Origin: Eubacteriaceae bacterium
Lineage (GTDB): Bacteria > Bacillota > Clostridia > Lachnospirales > Lachnospiraceae
Length of the DNA: 64,000 bases
Direction of reading: 5' to 3'
Assembly: GCA_910574895.1 (NCBI GenBank)
Contig: CAJTDQ010000008.1
Location: 1 to 64,000, forward strand
Part shown: positions 16,849-24,797 of the stretch, piece by piece
How positions within the stretch are numbered: the first letter of the stretch is position 1
Layout: the number at the start of each line of letters is the position of its first letter
Translations under genes and position numbers: made by a program
Notes under the pieces: model-generated
What the model saw: the letters and a program-made list of their open reading frames with translations, nothing else
The model's database searches: none
What the model was told of the DNA's origin: nothing

Positions 16849-18124
16849 TGGATTGTTTACGTTAATAGAAATTATAGCAGTTGTAATATGTATACATAAT
16901 TTATATTCAAGAGATAAAATATTTTCTATGTATACTTTAATATTTGTTTGCTTAGAAAGTTTTTATATACAATTAGCAAATGAAGGTATTGTATCTAAAG
17001 AAGTAATGATTGTAATATACCTGTTATTTATATTATATACTTTAATAGAATTTAGAGACAGTCTTATAAATTGTATTTATAATTGTTTAGTGACAATGTT
17101 AATTATTTCTGTATCTCAAATGGTTTTCTATTTGCCTGGAATATTAGTATATAATTTATGCAATAGTGAAGAGATAATGGCCGTATTCATTAATCTTTTA
17201 ACTCTTTTATTAATAATAATTACAAGAAAAGCGAAACTATATAATGCTCTTCACAATATATGTAGGAGAAAAGAAATAAAAGCGGTAATAAGTATTATTG
17301 TTAGTATAGGAATATTGCTTTATTATTCATATAGGATTAAAAAAGATAACGTTGTTCCAATAGATCTATATCTAACATGTTTATTATTTTTGATTATTGT
17401 AATATTCTCTATATATAGATGGCAGCGTTCTAATTACGAGGTGGAGCTAAAAGAGGAACAGTTAAAGATAGCCCGAAAATACAATGATTCTTTTCAGATA
17501 TTAGTAGAAGTTGTAAGAAAAAATCAGCACGATTTCGATAATCATTTATTAGCTTTATCTGGAATGAACCTGAATTCTGCTTCTCGTGATGAACTGGAGG
17601 AAAAACAAAAGGAATATAAGAAGACGATATTAGAACAGAATAAATATAACAAAATTTTGTATCGGATTAATGATCCAATATTGGCAGGATACACCTTTAG
17701 TAAATTGTCTGAGTTAGAAGAACAGGGATTAAATGTATTTTATGATGTAAATATAAAATCAGATAAAGTGGATGATATTCCCGTATACGACATAATAGAA
17801 ATTATTGGGATTCTATTGGATAATGCAAGGGATGCATTAAAAGAAAATAATTTAGAAAAAAGAGTCAAGTTTATTCTAAGTGAAGATAATGAAAGGTTTA
17901 CAATAGGAGTATATAATGTTAGCCCTTATTATTCAGAAGAGAGTATAATTAAGTTTTTTAGAAAAGGATATTCAACAAAAGGTGAAAATAGAGGTATAGG
18001 TTTGTCAAAAGTGAAAGAATTTCAAAAGCAATATGGATTTGACATTTTAATTGATAATAAAACTGAAGAGAATGTAAACTGGTTAAGATTTAATATTGTA
18101 ATTAAAAAGGCCTCGGTTGATTAA
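16841..18124 (+). CDS. AgrC-like GHKL histidine kinase, paralog 2
   Basis: 427 residues with about six N-terminal hydrophobic segments, phospho-acceptor region KNQHDFDNHLLALSGM, N-box GILLDNARDAL and G-box STKGENRGIGLSKVKEF. The membrane part has diverged from paralog 1 much more than the catalytic part, as expected if the two receptors distinguish different peptides. Its 3' end lies in a two-way terminator shared with the minus-strand agrBDD genes. Confidence 0.88.
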   Translation: MIDGLFTLIEIIAVVICIHNLYSRDKIFSMYTLIFVCLESFYIQLANEGIVSKEVMIVIYLLFILYTLIEFRDSLINCIYNCLVTMLIISVSQMVFYLPGILVYNLCNSEEIMAVFINLLTLLLIIITRKAKLYNALHNICRRKEIKAVISIIVSIGILLYYSYRIKKDNVVPIDLYLTCLLFLIIVIFSIYRWQRSNYEVELKEEQLKIARKYNDSFQILVEVVRKNQHDFDNHLLALSGMNLNSASRDELEEKQKEYKKTILEQNKYNKILYRINDPILAGYTFSKLSELEEQGLNVFYDVNIKSDKVDDIPVYDIIEIIGILLDNARDALKENNLEKRVKFILSEDNERFTIGVYNVSPYYSEESIIKFFRKGYSTKGENRGIGLSKVKEFQKQYGFDILIDNKTEENVNWLRFNIVIKKASVD

Positions 18125-18137
18125 AACCGAGGCTTTT
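18110..18137. terminator. Bidirectional terminator between kinase 2 and agrD2a
   Basis: GCCTCGGTT (18110-18118) pairs with AACCGAGGC (18125-18133), with T-runs on both strands (TTTT after 18133; CTTTTT on the minus strand). Confidence 0.85.
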
Positions 18138-18139
18138 GT

Positions 18140-18277
18140 CTATTCATAATCTTCTGCAACAGGATATTTCGGTTCACCAAAAAAGCAAAAGCTCATTTTT
18201 GAAAAACGAACCATAAACATCATCGCCAAGCATAAATTACAAATAGTGTTCATACTTGTGAGTCTAAATTTTCTCAT
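18140..18277 (-). CDS. agrD: AgrD-like autoinducer precursor 2a
   Basis: 45 codons from ATG 18277, with a strong GGGAGGTC site. The product starts MRKFRLTS, has CNLC in the hydrophobic leader, then MSFCFF and tail GEPKYPVAEDYE. Ser29 is in register with the other two precursors; this one also has Cys31. The expected ring is Ser29-Phe33, though a Cys31-based thiolactone cannot be excluded. It is the last gene of the minus-strand agrB-agrD-agrD unit. Confidence 0.82.
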   Translation of the reverse strand: MRKFRLTSMNTICNLCLAMMFMVRFSKMSFCFFGEPKYPVAEDYE

Positions 18278-18351
18278 TTGTAAGACCTCCCTTTCTAGAT
18301 AATTTAGCAATTTATTGTATTATCAGAACACAATTATCCAGAGATAAAAAA

Positions 18352-18489
18352 TTAGTTAAAATTTTCTGGAAGTGGATAGTTAGATTCGCCGAAAAATAAA
18401 AAACTTATTCCTGAAAATCTTACATAGAATATCATTGAAAGACATAAATTACAAATGATATTCATAGTTACTAATTTTATTTTTTTCAT
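18352..18489 (-). CDS. agrD: AgrD-like autoinducer precursor 2b
   Basis: 45 codons from ATG 18489 (a longer in-frame ORF runs into agrB, but AGGAGG at 18503-18498 marks this start). The product has MKKIKLVT, CNLC, core ISFLFF and tail GESNYPLPENFN. No Cys occurs in the core, so a Ser29 lactone is the expected product if it is cyclised. The ATG shares its A with the agrB stop (TAATG), so translation is coupled to the processing enzyme. Confidence 0.85.
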   Translation of the reverse strand: MKKIKLVTMNIICNLCLSMIFYVRFSGISFLFFGESNYPLPENFN

Positions 18490-19061
18490 TAATATATGCC
18501 TCCTGTTCTTAGAATTTTGGCGACTATTAATTGTATTGTATGTAATACAATAGTCCAAAAACCAACTTGTATATATGGAGCCAGAAATGAAATATTCTGG
18601 AAAATGCTAACGCATAGTATGAAAGAAAAAATTATAAAAAAACCTATATTACGGCAACTTTTTATAAGAACACTGTCAGGGGCTGGTCTAAAAGGTGATG
18701 CAACTGGTCCAATGTAAAAGTTAATAATCATACAAATAATACTAAAAAACATAATATGAGTAGTTGATAACGAAAATAGATTTGGAAAAAACATAATTGA
18801 CATATATAAGATAAAAAAAGTAAGTAACAGACAACTCATGTAATGTTTACAATGCAGTCCTCCAATATTAATTCTTAAAAATAAAAGTAAAATAATTGAA
18901 AATAAGAAAGGATAAAAATATCCTAATACTCCAAACAAAGTTCCGAAAAGAAGTAATTTTGAAAATTCGGAAAATAAGGATGCTAATACATACTTTACTT
19001 TAGCTATATCATAGTCAGAATAACCATATTCTCTTTGCAATTCCTGAATCAGTTCGCTCAT
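18489..19061 (-). CDS. agrB: AgrB-like peptide-processing membrane protease
   Basis: 190 residues from ATG 19061. An ATG 12 bases upstream is rejected because it contains the GGAGG ribosome site. AgrB proteins cut the AgrD tail and form the ring at the membrane. The catalytic pair is visible in GGLHCKHYMSCLLL: His70 and Cys77, seven apart as in known AgrB. Four to six hydrophobic segments cover the protein. It is the only intact agrB in the window, so it probably processes the two adjacent precursors and possibly agrD1. Confidence 0.9.
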   Translation of the reverse strand: MSELIQELQREYGYSDYDIAKVKYVLASLFSEFSKLLLFGTLFGVLGYFYPFLFSIILLLFLRINIGGLHCKHYMSCLLLTFFILYMSIMFFPNLFSLSTTHIMFFSIICMIINFYIGPVASPFRPAPDSVLIKSCRNIGFFIIFSFILCVSIFQNISFLAPYIQVGFWTIVLHTIQLIVAKILRTGGIY

Positions 19062-19090
19062 AACAACCTCCATTTTATTATTTTTGCGTA

Positions 19091-19120
19091 GTAATGTAAT
19101 AAATATTTATCTATTACGTA
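19091..19120 (-). promoter_or_regulatory. Inverted repeat and TACGT box upstream of agrB
   Basis: ATAAATATTTAT (19099-19110) is a perfect palindrome flanked by GTAAT (19091-19095) and ATTAC (19113-19117). On the minus strand TACGTAATAGATAAATA begins at 19120 and recalls the TACGTGGATAGTAAATA block before operon 2. It is a candidate site for regulation of agrBDD by the system's own regulators. The other bases between 19062 and 19319 show no gene. Confidence 0.45.
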
Positions 19121-19319
19121 AATCCAATAGAATTATCAGTGAGAAGTATAAAAGAATAATAATGAAAAACTTCAATTCTATGAAATGCAATGTAAAAATA
19201 ATTATAAACGCAAAAAAAAGAATAAAAATCATGTCATTTCTTGTAAATGGTTTTGATATATGTATGAAAAAGTGTAATTAGGAAAATATAAACAAAAAAG
19301 TAATTAGGGGAAATATAAT

Positions 19320-20624
19320 ATGTCAAAATCAGTATGGATAGATGGTACAAAACTTCCAAAGTATCAAAAATTGCAAGGAAAGGTTAAAACCGAGGTTTTA
19401 GTTATTGGTGGTGGAATCACAGGAATATTATGTTCGTATTTTTTGAATCAATCAGGAGTAAATACTATACTAGTTGAAGCTGATAGGATATGTCATGGGG
19501 TAACAGGGAATACTACAGCAAAATTAACTTCTCAGCATGGATTAGTATATGAAAAAATGATACAGTCTGTAGGAAAAGAAATGGCCGGAAGATATTTAGA
19601 GGCAAATGAGCAGGCACTAGAACGGTACAGAGAGCTGGCAAAGAATATAAATTGTGATTTTGAGAGAAAAGATTCTTTTATTTATTCATGCTCAAACCGA
19701 AGCAAAATTGAAAAGGAAGTTGAGGCTTTAACACAGTTAGGAATTGCGGCAGAATTTTGCGAACACATTTCAATTCCATTATCTATCAGGGGAGCAGTAA
19801 AATTTCCTAACCAGGCACAATTTAATCCGTTAATGTTTTTATCGGAGATTGTAAAGGGATTAGAAATCTATGAGCACACATTTATCAAAGATATCGCTCC
19901 ACATAAAGCGTGGAGTAATGAAGGGGAAATTACTGCAAATAAAATTATCGTAGCGACGCATTTTCCGTTTTTGAATAAATATGGAAGTTATTTTTTAAAA
20001 TTATATCAGGACCGCTCATATGTAATTGCCTTAAATAATGTAGAAGATGTACATGGTATGTATATGGATGAGGAGAAGACAGGTAAGTCTTTTCGAAATT
20101 ATAAAGATTTATTATTGATTGGTGGAGGAAGTCATAGAACTGGTAAAGCTGGAGGCAACTGGGAAGAACTAAGAGAGTTTGCAAAACAGTATTTTCCAGA
20201 AGCAAAGGAGAAGTATGCCTGGGCAACACAGGATTGTATGAGTTTAGATCAAATTCCATATATCGGAAGATATTCAAAACGGACACCGGATTTGTATGTT
20301 GCATCTGGTTATAATAAATGGGGAATGACAACATCCATGGTTGCAGCAATGTTATTATGTGATTTAGTTATGGAAAAGAAAAATGAATGGGAAGAGGTAT
20401 TTTCTCCAAGCCGCAGTATTTTAAAACCACAGCTCTTTATTAATGGAGTTGAGGCAACAAAAAATTTATTGACACCAACAATGAGACGTTGCCCGCATTT
20501 AGGCTGTGCATTAAAGTGGAATTCTACAGAACAAACGTGGGATTGTCCGTGTCATGGTTCCCGTTTCGAAAAAGATGGAAAAATAATTAATAATCCGGCT
20601 ACCGGAGATGCAAAGCTTAAATAA
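19320..20624 (+). CDS. FAD-dependent oxidoreductase with C-terminal Rieske domain
   Basis: 434 residues after TTAGGGGAAA. The dinucleotide fold is at residues 28-57 (VLVIGGGITGILCSYFL ... LVEAD). The middle region is typical of the DAO (glycine oxidase-like) family, including YIGRY and ASGYNKWGMT near the FAD. The last 45 residues carry a Rieske 2Fe-2S signature, CPHLGC and CPCHGSRF. Proteins of this YhfW-like plan are common in Firmicutes; the substrate is unknown. It stands next to the NUDIX gene. Confidence 0.85.
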   Translation: MSKSVWIDGTKLPKYQKLQGKVKTEVLVIGGGITGILCSYFLNQSGVNTILVEADRICHGVTGNTTAKLTSQHGLVYEKMIQSVGKEMAGRYLEANEQALERYRELAKNINCDFERKDSFIYSCSNRSKIEKEVEALTQLGIAAEFCEHISIPLSIRGAVKFPNQAQFNPLMFLSEIVKGLEIYEHTFIKDIAPHKAWSNEGEITANKIIVATHFPFLNKYGSYFLKLYQDRSYVIALNNVEDVHGMYMDEEKTGKSFRNYKDLLLIGGGSHRTGKAGGNWEELREFAKQYFPEAKEKYAWATQDCMSLDQIPYIGRYSKRTPDLYVASGYNKWGMTTSMVAAMLLCDLVMEKKNEWEEVFSPSRSILKPQLFINGVEATKNLLTPTMRRCPHLGCALKWNSTEQTWDCPCHGSRFEKDGKIINNPATGDAKLK

Positions 20625-20728
20625 AGATGATTTTGTTAAGTTAACATAACATATATGTAAAAATTAAATTGATGATATTTTCTCTTTGTGATAGACTATT
20701 TAATAATAAAGATATACGAGGGATTAAT

Positions 20729-21262
20729 ATGGAACAGTGGGATTTATATACAAAAGATAGAATTAAAACAGGAAAGAAAATAAATAGGGGAGAGCGTGTT
20801 CCGAAAGGACATTTTAGAACAGTAGTACATGTAGCTATATTTGATACGAAAGGAAAAATGCTGATACAACAAAGACAGAAAGATAAAAAACTATGGGCTG
20901 GTCTATGGGATGTGACAGCAGCAGGAAGTGTAATTGCAGGTGAGAGCAGTCTTGAGGCAGCAGAACGTGAAGTGTTTGAAGAGATAGGATATGAAATAAA
21001 CCTAAATAATGAAAGACCAGCATTTACAATTGATTTTGATGAGGGCTTTGATGACTGTTACTTAATTATCCGAGATTTGGATATTGATAAATTAGTATTA
21101 CAGGAAAAAGAAGTTCAAAACGTGAAATGGGCAACGGAAGAAGAAATCCTGCAAATGATAGAGGATGAGACGTTCATTTCTTATCATAAGTCAAAGATTG
21201 AATTGATGTTTTTCCTTAGGAATCAGCGGGGAACTCACACAAGAAATGACAAATATAAATAA
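20729..21262 (+). CDS. NUDIX hydrolase
   Basis: 177 residues from ATG 20729, chosen over an ATG 60 bases earlier because GAGGGA lies just before it. The NUDIX box GxxxxxExxxxxxxREUxEExGU is complete: GESSLEAAEREVFEEIGY, with the leading Gly in AAGSVIAG. The start (QWDLYTKDRIKTG ... VPKGHFRTVVHVAIF) is like the IPP isomerase/YfcD group of NUDIX enzymes. The exact substrate is not predictable. Confidence 0.85.
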   Translation: MEQWDLYTKDRIKTGKKINRGERVPKGHFRTVVHVAIFDTKGKMLIQQRQKDKKLWAGLWDVTAAGSVIAGESSLEAAEREVFEEIGYEINLNNERPAFTIDFDEGFDDCYLIIRDLDIDKLVLQEKEVQNVKWATEEEILQMIEDETFISYHKSKIELMFFLRNQRGTHTRNDKYK

Positions 21263-21286
21263 TAATATGGCAAAATAAGACAATAT

Positions 21287-21319
21287 AAAAAGTCATCTTG
21301 AAAAAGATGACTTTTTTTG
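21287..21319 (+). terminator. Rho-independent terminator
   Basis: AAAAGTCATCTT pairs with AAGATGACTTTT around GAAA, followed by a T-run. Confidence 0.88.
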
Positions 21320-21370
21320 CAAAAAATATAATTATATATAATACCAAACACCATTAGAATAGGTATATAC

Positions 21371-21400
21371 TCCATAGGTACGTAGATAATCGGCCATAAA
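21371..21400 (+). promoter_or_regulatory. TACGT-type element before third XRE-LytTR pair
   Basis: TACGTAGATAAT (21379-21390), preceded by GTATATAC, resembles the blocks before the two full QS operons (TACGTGGATA). It lies about 50 bases before the XRE start and may be the same regulator's site. Confidence 0.35.
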
Positions 21401-21439
21401 CAATATAGAATTTAAATATAAATATATGGAGCGTACTTT

Positions 21440-21820
21440 ATGGAGAGAAAGAAGATTACGGCACTAGACAGACAAATAGGTTCAAGAATTAAATCTATTA
21501 GAACAGATAATAAATTGTCTCAGGAAAAAATGGCAGCAAAAATAGGATTGGAGTCTCTTACTTTTTACCAGAATGTAGAAAAAGGAAAAAACAGGTTATC
21601 ATTAGAGAATTATATTAAAATATGTGATGAGTTTAATGTCACGATGGATTTCGTATTAAGAGGAAAGGTTAGTGACAACAAAGAATTTGAAGTATTCTTT
21701 GACAGCCTGGCTCCTAATAATAAAGTTCAGGAGTTTATGAATTTAATATTAAAGTTATGTGGAAATGAAGATGATGATTACATAAATTCTTTATTCGAAG
21801 TATATAAAAAGATGAGTTGA
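21440..21820 (+). CDS. XRE-family regulator of the third, kinase-less pair
   Basis: 126 residues after TGGAGCG. HTH domain IGSRIKSIRTDNKLSQEKMA ... SLTFYQNVEKGKNRL ... VTMDFVLRG, then a helical tail with FEVFFDSLAPNNKVQEF in the place of ELSFETMEGNEKLHLLF of the other two. Length and gene position match the operon-1 and operon-2 XRE proteins, but it is more diverged. Confidence 0.78.
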   Translation: MERKKITALDRQIGSRIKSIRTDNKLSQEKMAAKIGLESLTFYQNVEKGKNRLSLENYIKICDEFNVTMDFVLRGKVSDNKEFEVFFDSLAPNNKVQEFMNLILKLCGNEDDDYINSLFEVYKKMS

Positions 21821-21853
21821 AAGAGTATACAAAAGATAAAGCGGGGAGATAAA

Positions 21854-22591
21854 ATGCAGTTAATATACAAACAGATATTAGTAGTAGAAGATAATAAATA
21901 CAGTATGAACCGTATTTGTTCTATTTTGAAAGAAATTGAGGGAATAACGGTTATAAAGGCAGAAAATAGCGGAGAAGCATATCAATGTGCAATGGAGTAT
22001 TCTATTGATTTGTTTATCATTGATATTATTTTAGATTCAACAAAAGAAGCAGATGTTTCGGGAATGTCTTTTGCAGAAACAGTAAGAAAAATGGAAAAAT
22101 ATAAGATGACACCGATTATTTTTACAACATGTTTAGAGGATCCGGAGTTACATGCATATGCACATTTACATTGCTATGAGTACTTTAAAAAACCATATGA
22201 TTCAGAAAGATTAAAAGAAGCAATTATTACAACACTGCAAATGAAAATTCCCAAGTATGAAAAGGAATATGTATGTTTTAAGGTTAATGGAATTGTGTTT
22301 CCGGTCAAAATAAAAGATATAGTATACATTAATAATAAAACTACATCATTACAGATACAGTGTGCTAACGGGGAAAGTATTGATGCTCCTTATAAATCCA
22401 GCAGACAAATGCTGTTAGAACTTAATTCTAATAAATTTTTAAAGTGTAATAAAAGTGTCATTATTAATGTTGATTTTATTGAGTCTGTAAACTATCAAAT
22501 TTGTCAGGTAAAATTAAAAAAGAATTTTGGTGAGGTTAAAATTGGGCGAAGAATATTAAAAAGTTTTAAAGAAGGTTTACAACAGTCATAG
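21854..22591 (+). CDS. LytTR response regulator without adjacent kinase
   Basis: 245 residues, GGGGAG before ATG. The receiver domain keeps VVEDNK, Asp in FIIDIIL and Lys in YFKKPYD. The LytTR domain keeps VNGIVFPVKIKDIVYI, FLKCNKSVIIN and IGRRILKSF. No histidine kinase, agrD or agrB follows; a HAD gene starts 90 bases later. It may take phosphate from one of the two neighbouring kinases or work unphosphorylated. Confidence 0.82.
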   Translation: MQLIYKQILVVEDNKYSMNRICSILKEIEGITVIKAENSGEAYQCAMEYSIDLFIIDIILDSTKEADVSGMSFAETVRKMEKYKMTPIIFTTCLEDPELHAYAHLHCYEYFKKPYDSERLKEAIITTLQMKIPKYEKEYVCFKVNGIVFPVKIKDIVYINNKTTSLQIQCANGESIDAPYKSSRQMLLELNSNKFLKCNKSVIINVDFIESVNYQICQVKLKKNFGEVKIGRRILKSFKEGLQQS

Positions 22592-22681
22592 AAAAAATAT
22601 CCTATTGTTAAAGTAATGTCTTTGGTGTTAAAATACATAACATTAAAGACTTATTTTTTTGTGAAAATATTTGGAGGTTAT

Positions 22682-23344
22682 ATGATTCGGGCAGTGATAT
22701 TTGATATGGATGGTTTGATGATTGACAGTGAGAGAGTTACTTATGAATGCTTTAGAAAATATTTAAAAGATAAAGATATGGATATGACAGAGGAGTTTTA
22801 CATAACTTTGCTTGGGCAGACTATAAAAGTATGTAAACAGAAAGTATTAGACCAATTTGGAAAAGATTTTCCTTATGAGGATTGTGTAAATCAGGTTCAC
22901 GAGATGCTGGATGAACGGTTATTAATAGAAGGTGTACCGATAAAGAAAGGGTTAATTGAATTATTAAAGTATTTGAAAGAAAATCATTATAAAATGATTG
23001 TTGCAACGTCCAGCGAAAGAATCCGTGTGGACAAGATATTAAAAAATGCAGGGATTTTAGAGTTTTTTTATGATTCTATTTGTGGTGATGAGGTGGAGAA
23101 TGGAAAGCCGAATCCGGAGGTGTTTTTGAAGGCTTGTGAGAAATTAGGAGTAAGAGTGGATGAGGCATTGGTTCTGGAGGATTCCGAGGCTGGTATACAG
23201 GCTGCTTTTGATGGAGGAATTAAAGTAATATGTGTTCCTGATATGAAGTACCCGGAAGAAAAATATAAAAAAATGGCTACATTAGTTTGTGATGATTTAT
23301 CTGAGGCAGAGACTTATATAAAAGGATATTGTCAATGTAAATAA
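22682..23344 (+). CDS. HAD-superfamily phosphatase (beta-phosphoglucomutase-like subfamily)
   Basis: 220 residues from ATG 22682 with TTGGAGG just upstream (an ORF start 66 bases before lacks a site). Motif I is FDMDGLMIDSE with the Asp nucleophile and acid, motif II ATSS, motif III KPNPEVFLKA, motif IV LEDSEAGIQAA. A helical cap follows motif I, as in subfamily IA sugar-phosphate phosphatases and phosphomutases. Substrate not assigned. Confidence 0.88.
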   Translation: MIRAVIFDMDGLMIDSERVTYECFRKYLKDKDMDMTEEFYITLLGQTIKVCKQKVLDQFGKDFPYEDCVNQVHEMLDERLLIEGVPIKKGLIELLKYLKENHYKMIVATSSERIRVDKILKNAGILEFFYDSICGDEVENGKPNPEVFLKACEKLGVRVDEALVLEDSEAGIQAAFDGGIKVICVPDMKYPEEKYKKMATLVCDDLSEAETYIKGYCQCK

Positions 23345-23356
23345 TAGTGTTATAAT
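23329..23356 (+). promoter_or_regulatory. Promoter of the potassium transport operon
   Basis: TTGTCA (23329-23334), 16 bases, TATAAT (23351-23356), lying across the end of the HAD gene and 38 bases before trkA. Confidence 0.6.
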
Positions 23357-23393
23357 GAAAAGGTCTTTGATAGCATTATTTTGGAGGTAAGTT

Positions 23394-24752
23394 ATGAAGA
23401 TTATAATTGCCGGAGACGGAAAGGTAGGAGGAACTCTTGCCAGAAAATTATCAGCAGAGGGTTATGATATTACATTAATAGATTCCAACGCAAGAGTTTT
23501 GGATGCCAGTTTGGAAAGATATGATGTTATGGTAGTTCATGGAAACTGTACCTTAATGTCCGTATTATCTGAAGCAGATGTTGAGAGAGCAAATTTATTA
23601 ATTGCAGCTACCAGTGCAGATGAAATAAATCTATTATGTTGTATGACTGCACATAAAATGAACCCGGATTTACATACCATAGCAAGAATACGAAATCCTG
23701 AATATAGTGAACAGATATATAAAATGCGTGATGCATTTGGTTTATCTTTGACGGTTAATCCGGAAAAGCAGACTGCAGTAGAAATCGAACGATTATTAAA
23801 ATATCCTGTGTTTTTGCAGAGAGATACATTTGCAAAAGGAAGAGTAGAACTGGTTGAATTAAGAATTGATGAGGATAGCATTTTAAAAGATGTTTCCCTG
23901 AATGACTTATATAGTATTGTAAAGTGTCAGGTTTTAGTCTGTGCAGTTCGAAGAAATGGGCAGGTAGAGACTCCGGACGGAAATTTTGTTTTAAAAGAAG
24001 GAGATAGAATCTATGTAACTGCTCCATCAGACAACCTTACGATCATGTTGAAAAATATGGGGCTTATTACACATAAAGTCAGAAGAGTTATTTTGTGTGG
24101 TGGTGGAAAAGTAAGTTACTATCTTGCTAAGATTTTAAGAAAGTCTGGAATTTCTGTGGAAATTATTGAAGAGAATGAAAACAGAGCAAGACAATTGGCA
24201 GAGTTATTACCAAGTGTTGATATTATACATGGTGATGCAAGCAGAAAAACACTTTTAGAGAGTCAGGGAATAGAAGATTGTGATGCGTTAATTACTTTAA
24301 CAGGGATGGATGAGTTAAATATCATTATTTCGATGTATGCAAAGACCTGTGGGGTTCCCCATGTTATTACAAAGGTAGGACATACAGACCGAAGCAGTAT
24401 ACAGGACAGCCTTCATTTGGGAAGTATTGTTTGTCCAAAGGATTTATGCTGTGATACGATTGTAGGGTATGTCAGGGCATTGGAAGCACAGACAGGTGCT
24501 GCGATATCTGTACATAATATTGCGGATGGACAGGTTGAAGCAGTAGAATTTCGAGTAGATGAAAAAACAAAACATTGTGGTAAACCATTGAAAGAAATTT
24601 CAATAAAAAATAATATGTTGATTGCGTGTATTACCCATAAAGGAAAAACAGAGATTCCAAATGGTGACTCTTATTTTGAAAACGGAGATACCGTTATTGT
24701 TGTTTCAAAAGGAGATGTGGCATTGCACCAGTTAAATGATATATTTCAATAG
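23394..24752 (+). CDS. trkA: TrkA, NAD-binding regulator of Trk potassium transporter
   Basis: 452 residues after TTGGAGG. It has two RCK units in tandem, each with a Rossmann domain (GDGKVGGTLARKL at residue 7; CGGGKVSYYLAKIL about residue 230) and a TrkA-C domain (VSLNDLYSI; PLKEISIKNNML). This is the double-length TrkA form that gates TrkH. The trkH gene follows within 46 bases. Confidence 0.9.
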   Translation: MKIIIAGDGKVGGTLARKLSAEGYDITLIDSNARVLDASLERYDVMVVHGNCTLMSVLSEADVERANLLIAATSADEINLLCCMTAHKMNPDLHTIARIRNPEYSEQIYKMRDAFGLSLTVNPEKQTAVEIERLLKYPVFLQRDTFAKGRVELVELRIDEDSILKDVSLNDLYSIVKCQVLVCAVRRNGQVETPDGNFVLKEGDRIYVTAPSDNLTIMLKNMGLITHKVRRVILCGGGKVSYYLAKILRKSGISVEIIEENENRARQLAELLPSVDIIHGDASRKTLLESQGIEDCDALITLTGMDELNIIISMYAKTCGVPHVITKVGHTDRSSIQDSLHLGSIVCPKDLCCDTIVGYVRALEAQTGAAISVHNIADGQVEAVEFRVDEKTKHCGKPLKEISIKNNMLIACITHKGKTEIPNGDSYFENGDTVIVVSKGDVALHQLNDIFQ

Positions 24753-24797
24753 TTGACACTAATGAAAGAATAGTTAAGAGGCAAAAGGTTAAAGACG

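Noticed and set aside
18496-18717. Plus-strand frame opposite agrB
   Set aside because: Antisense shadow of agrB, whose catalytic residues and start are clear on the minus strand.
19084-19281. Plus-strand frame of 65 codons upstream of the FAD oxidoreductase
   Set aside because: Overlaps the agrB promoter region, has no ribosome site, and its Lys/Ile/Asn content is what AT-rich non-coding DNA gives.
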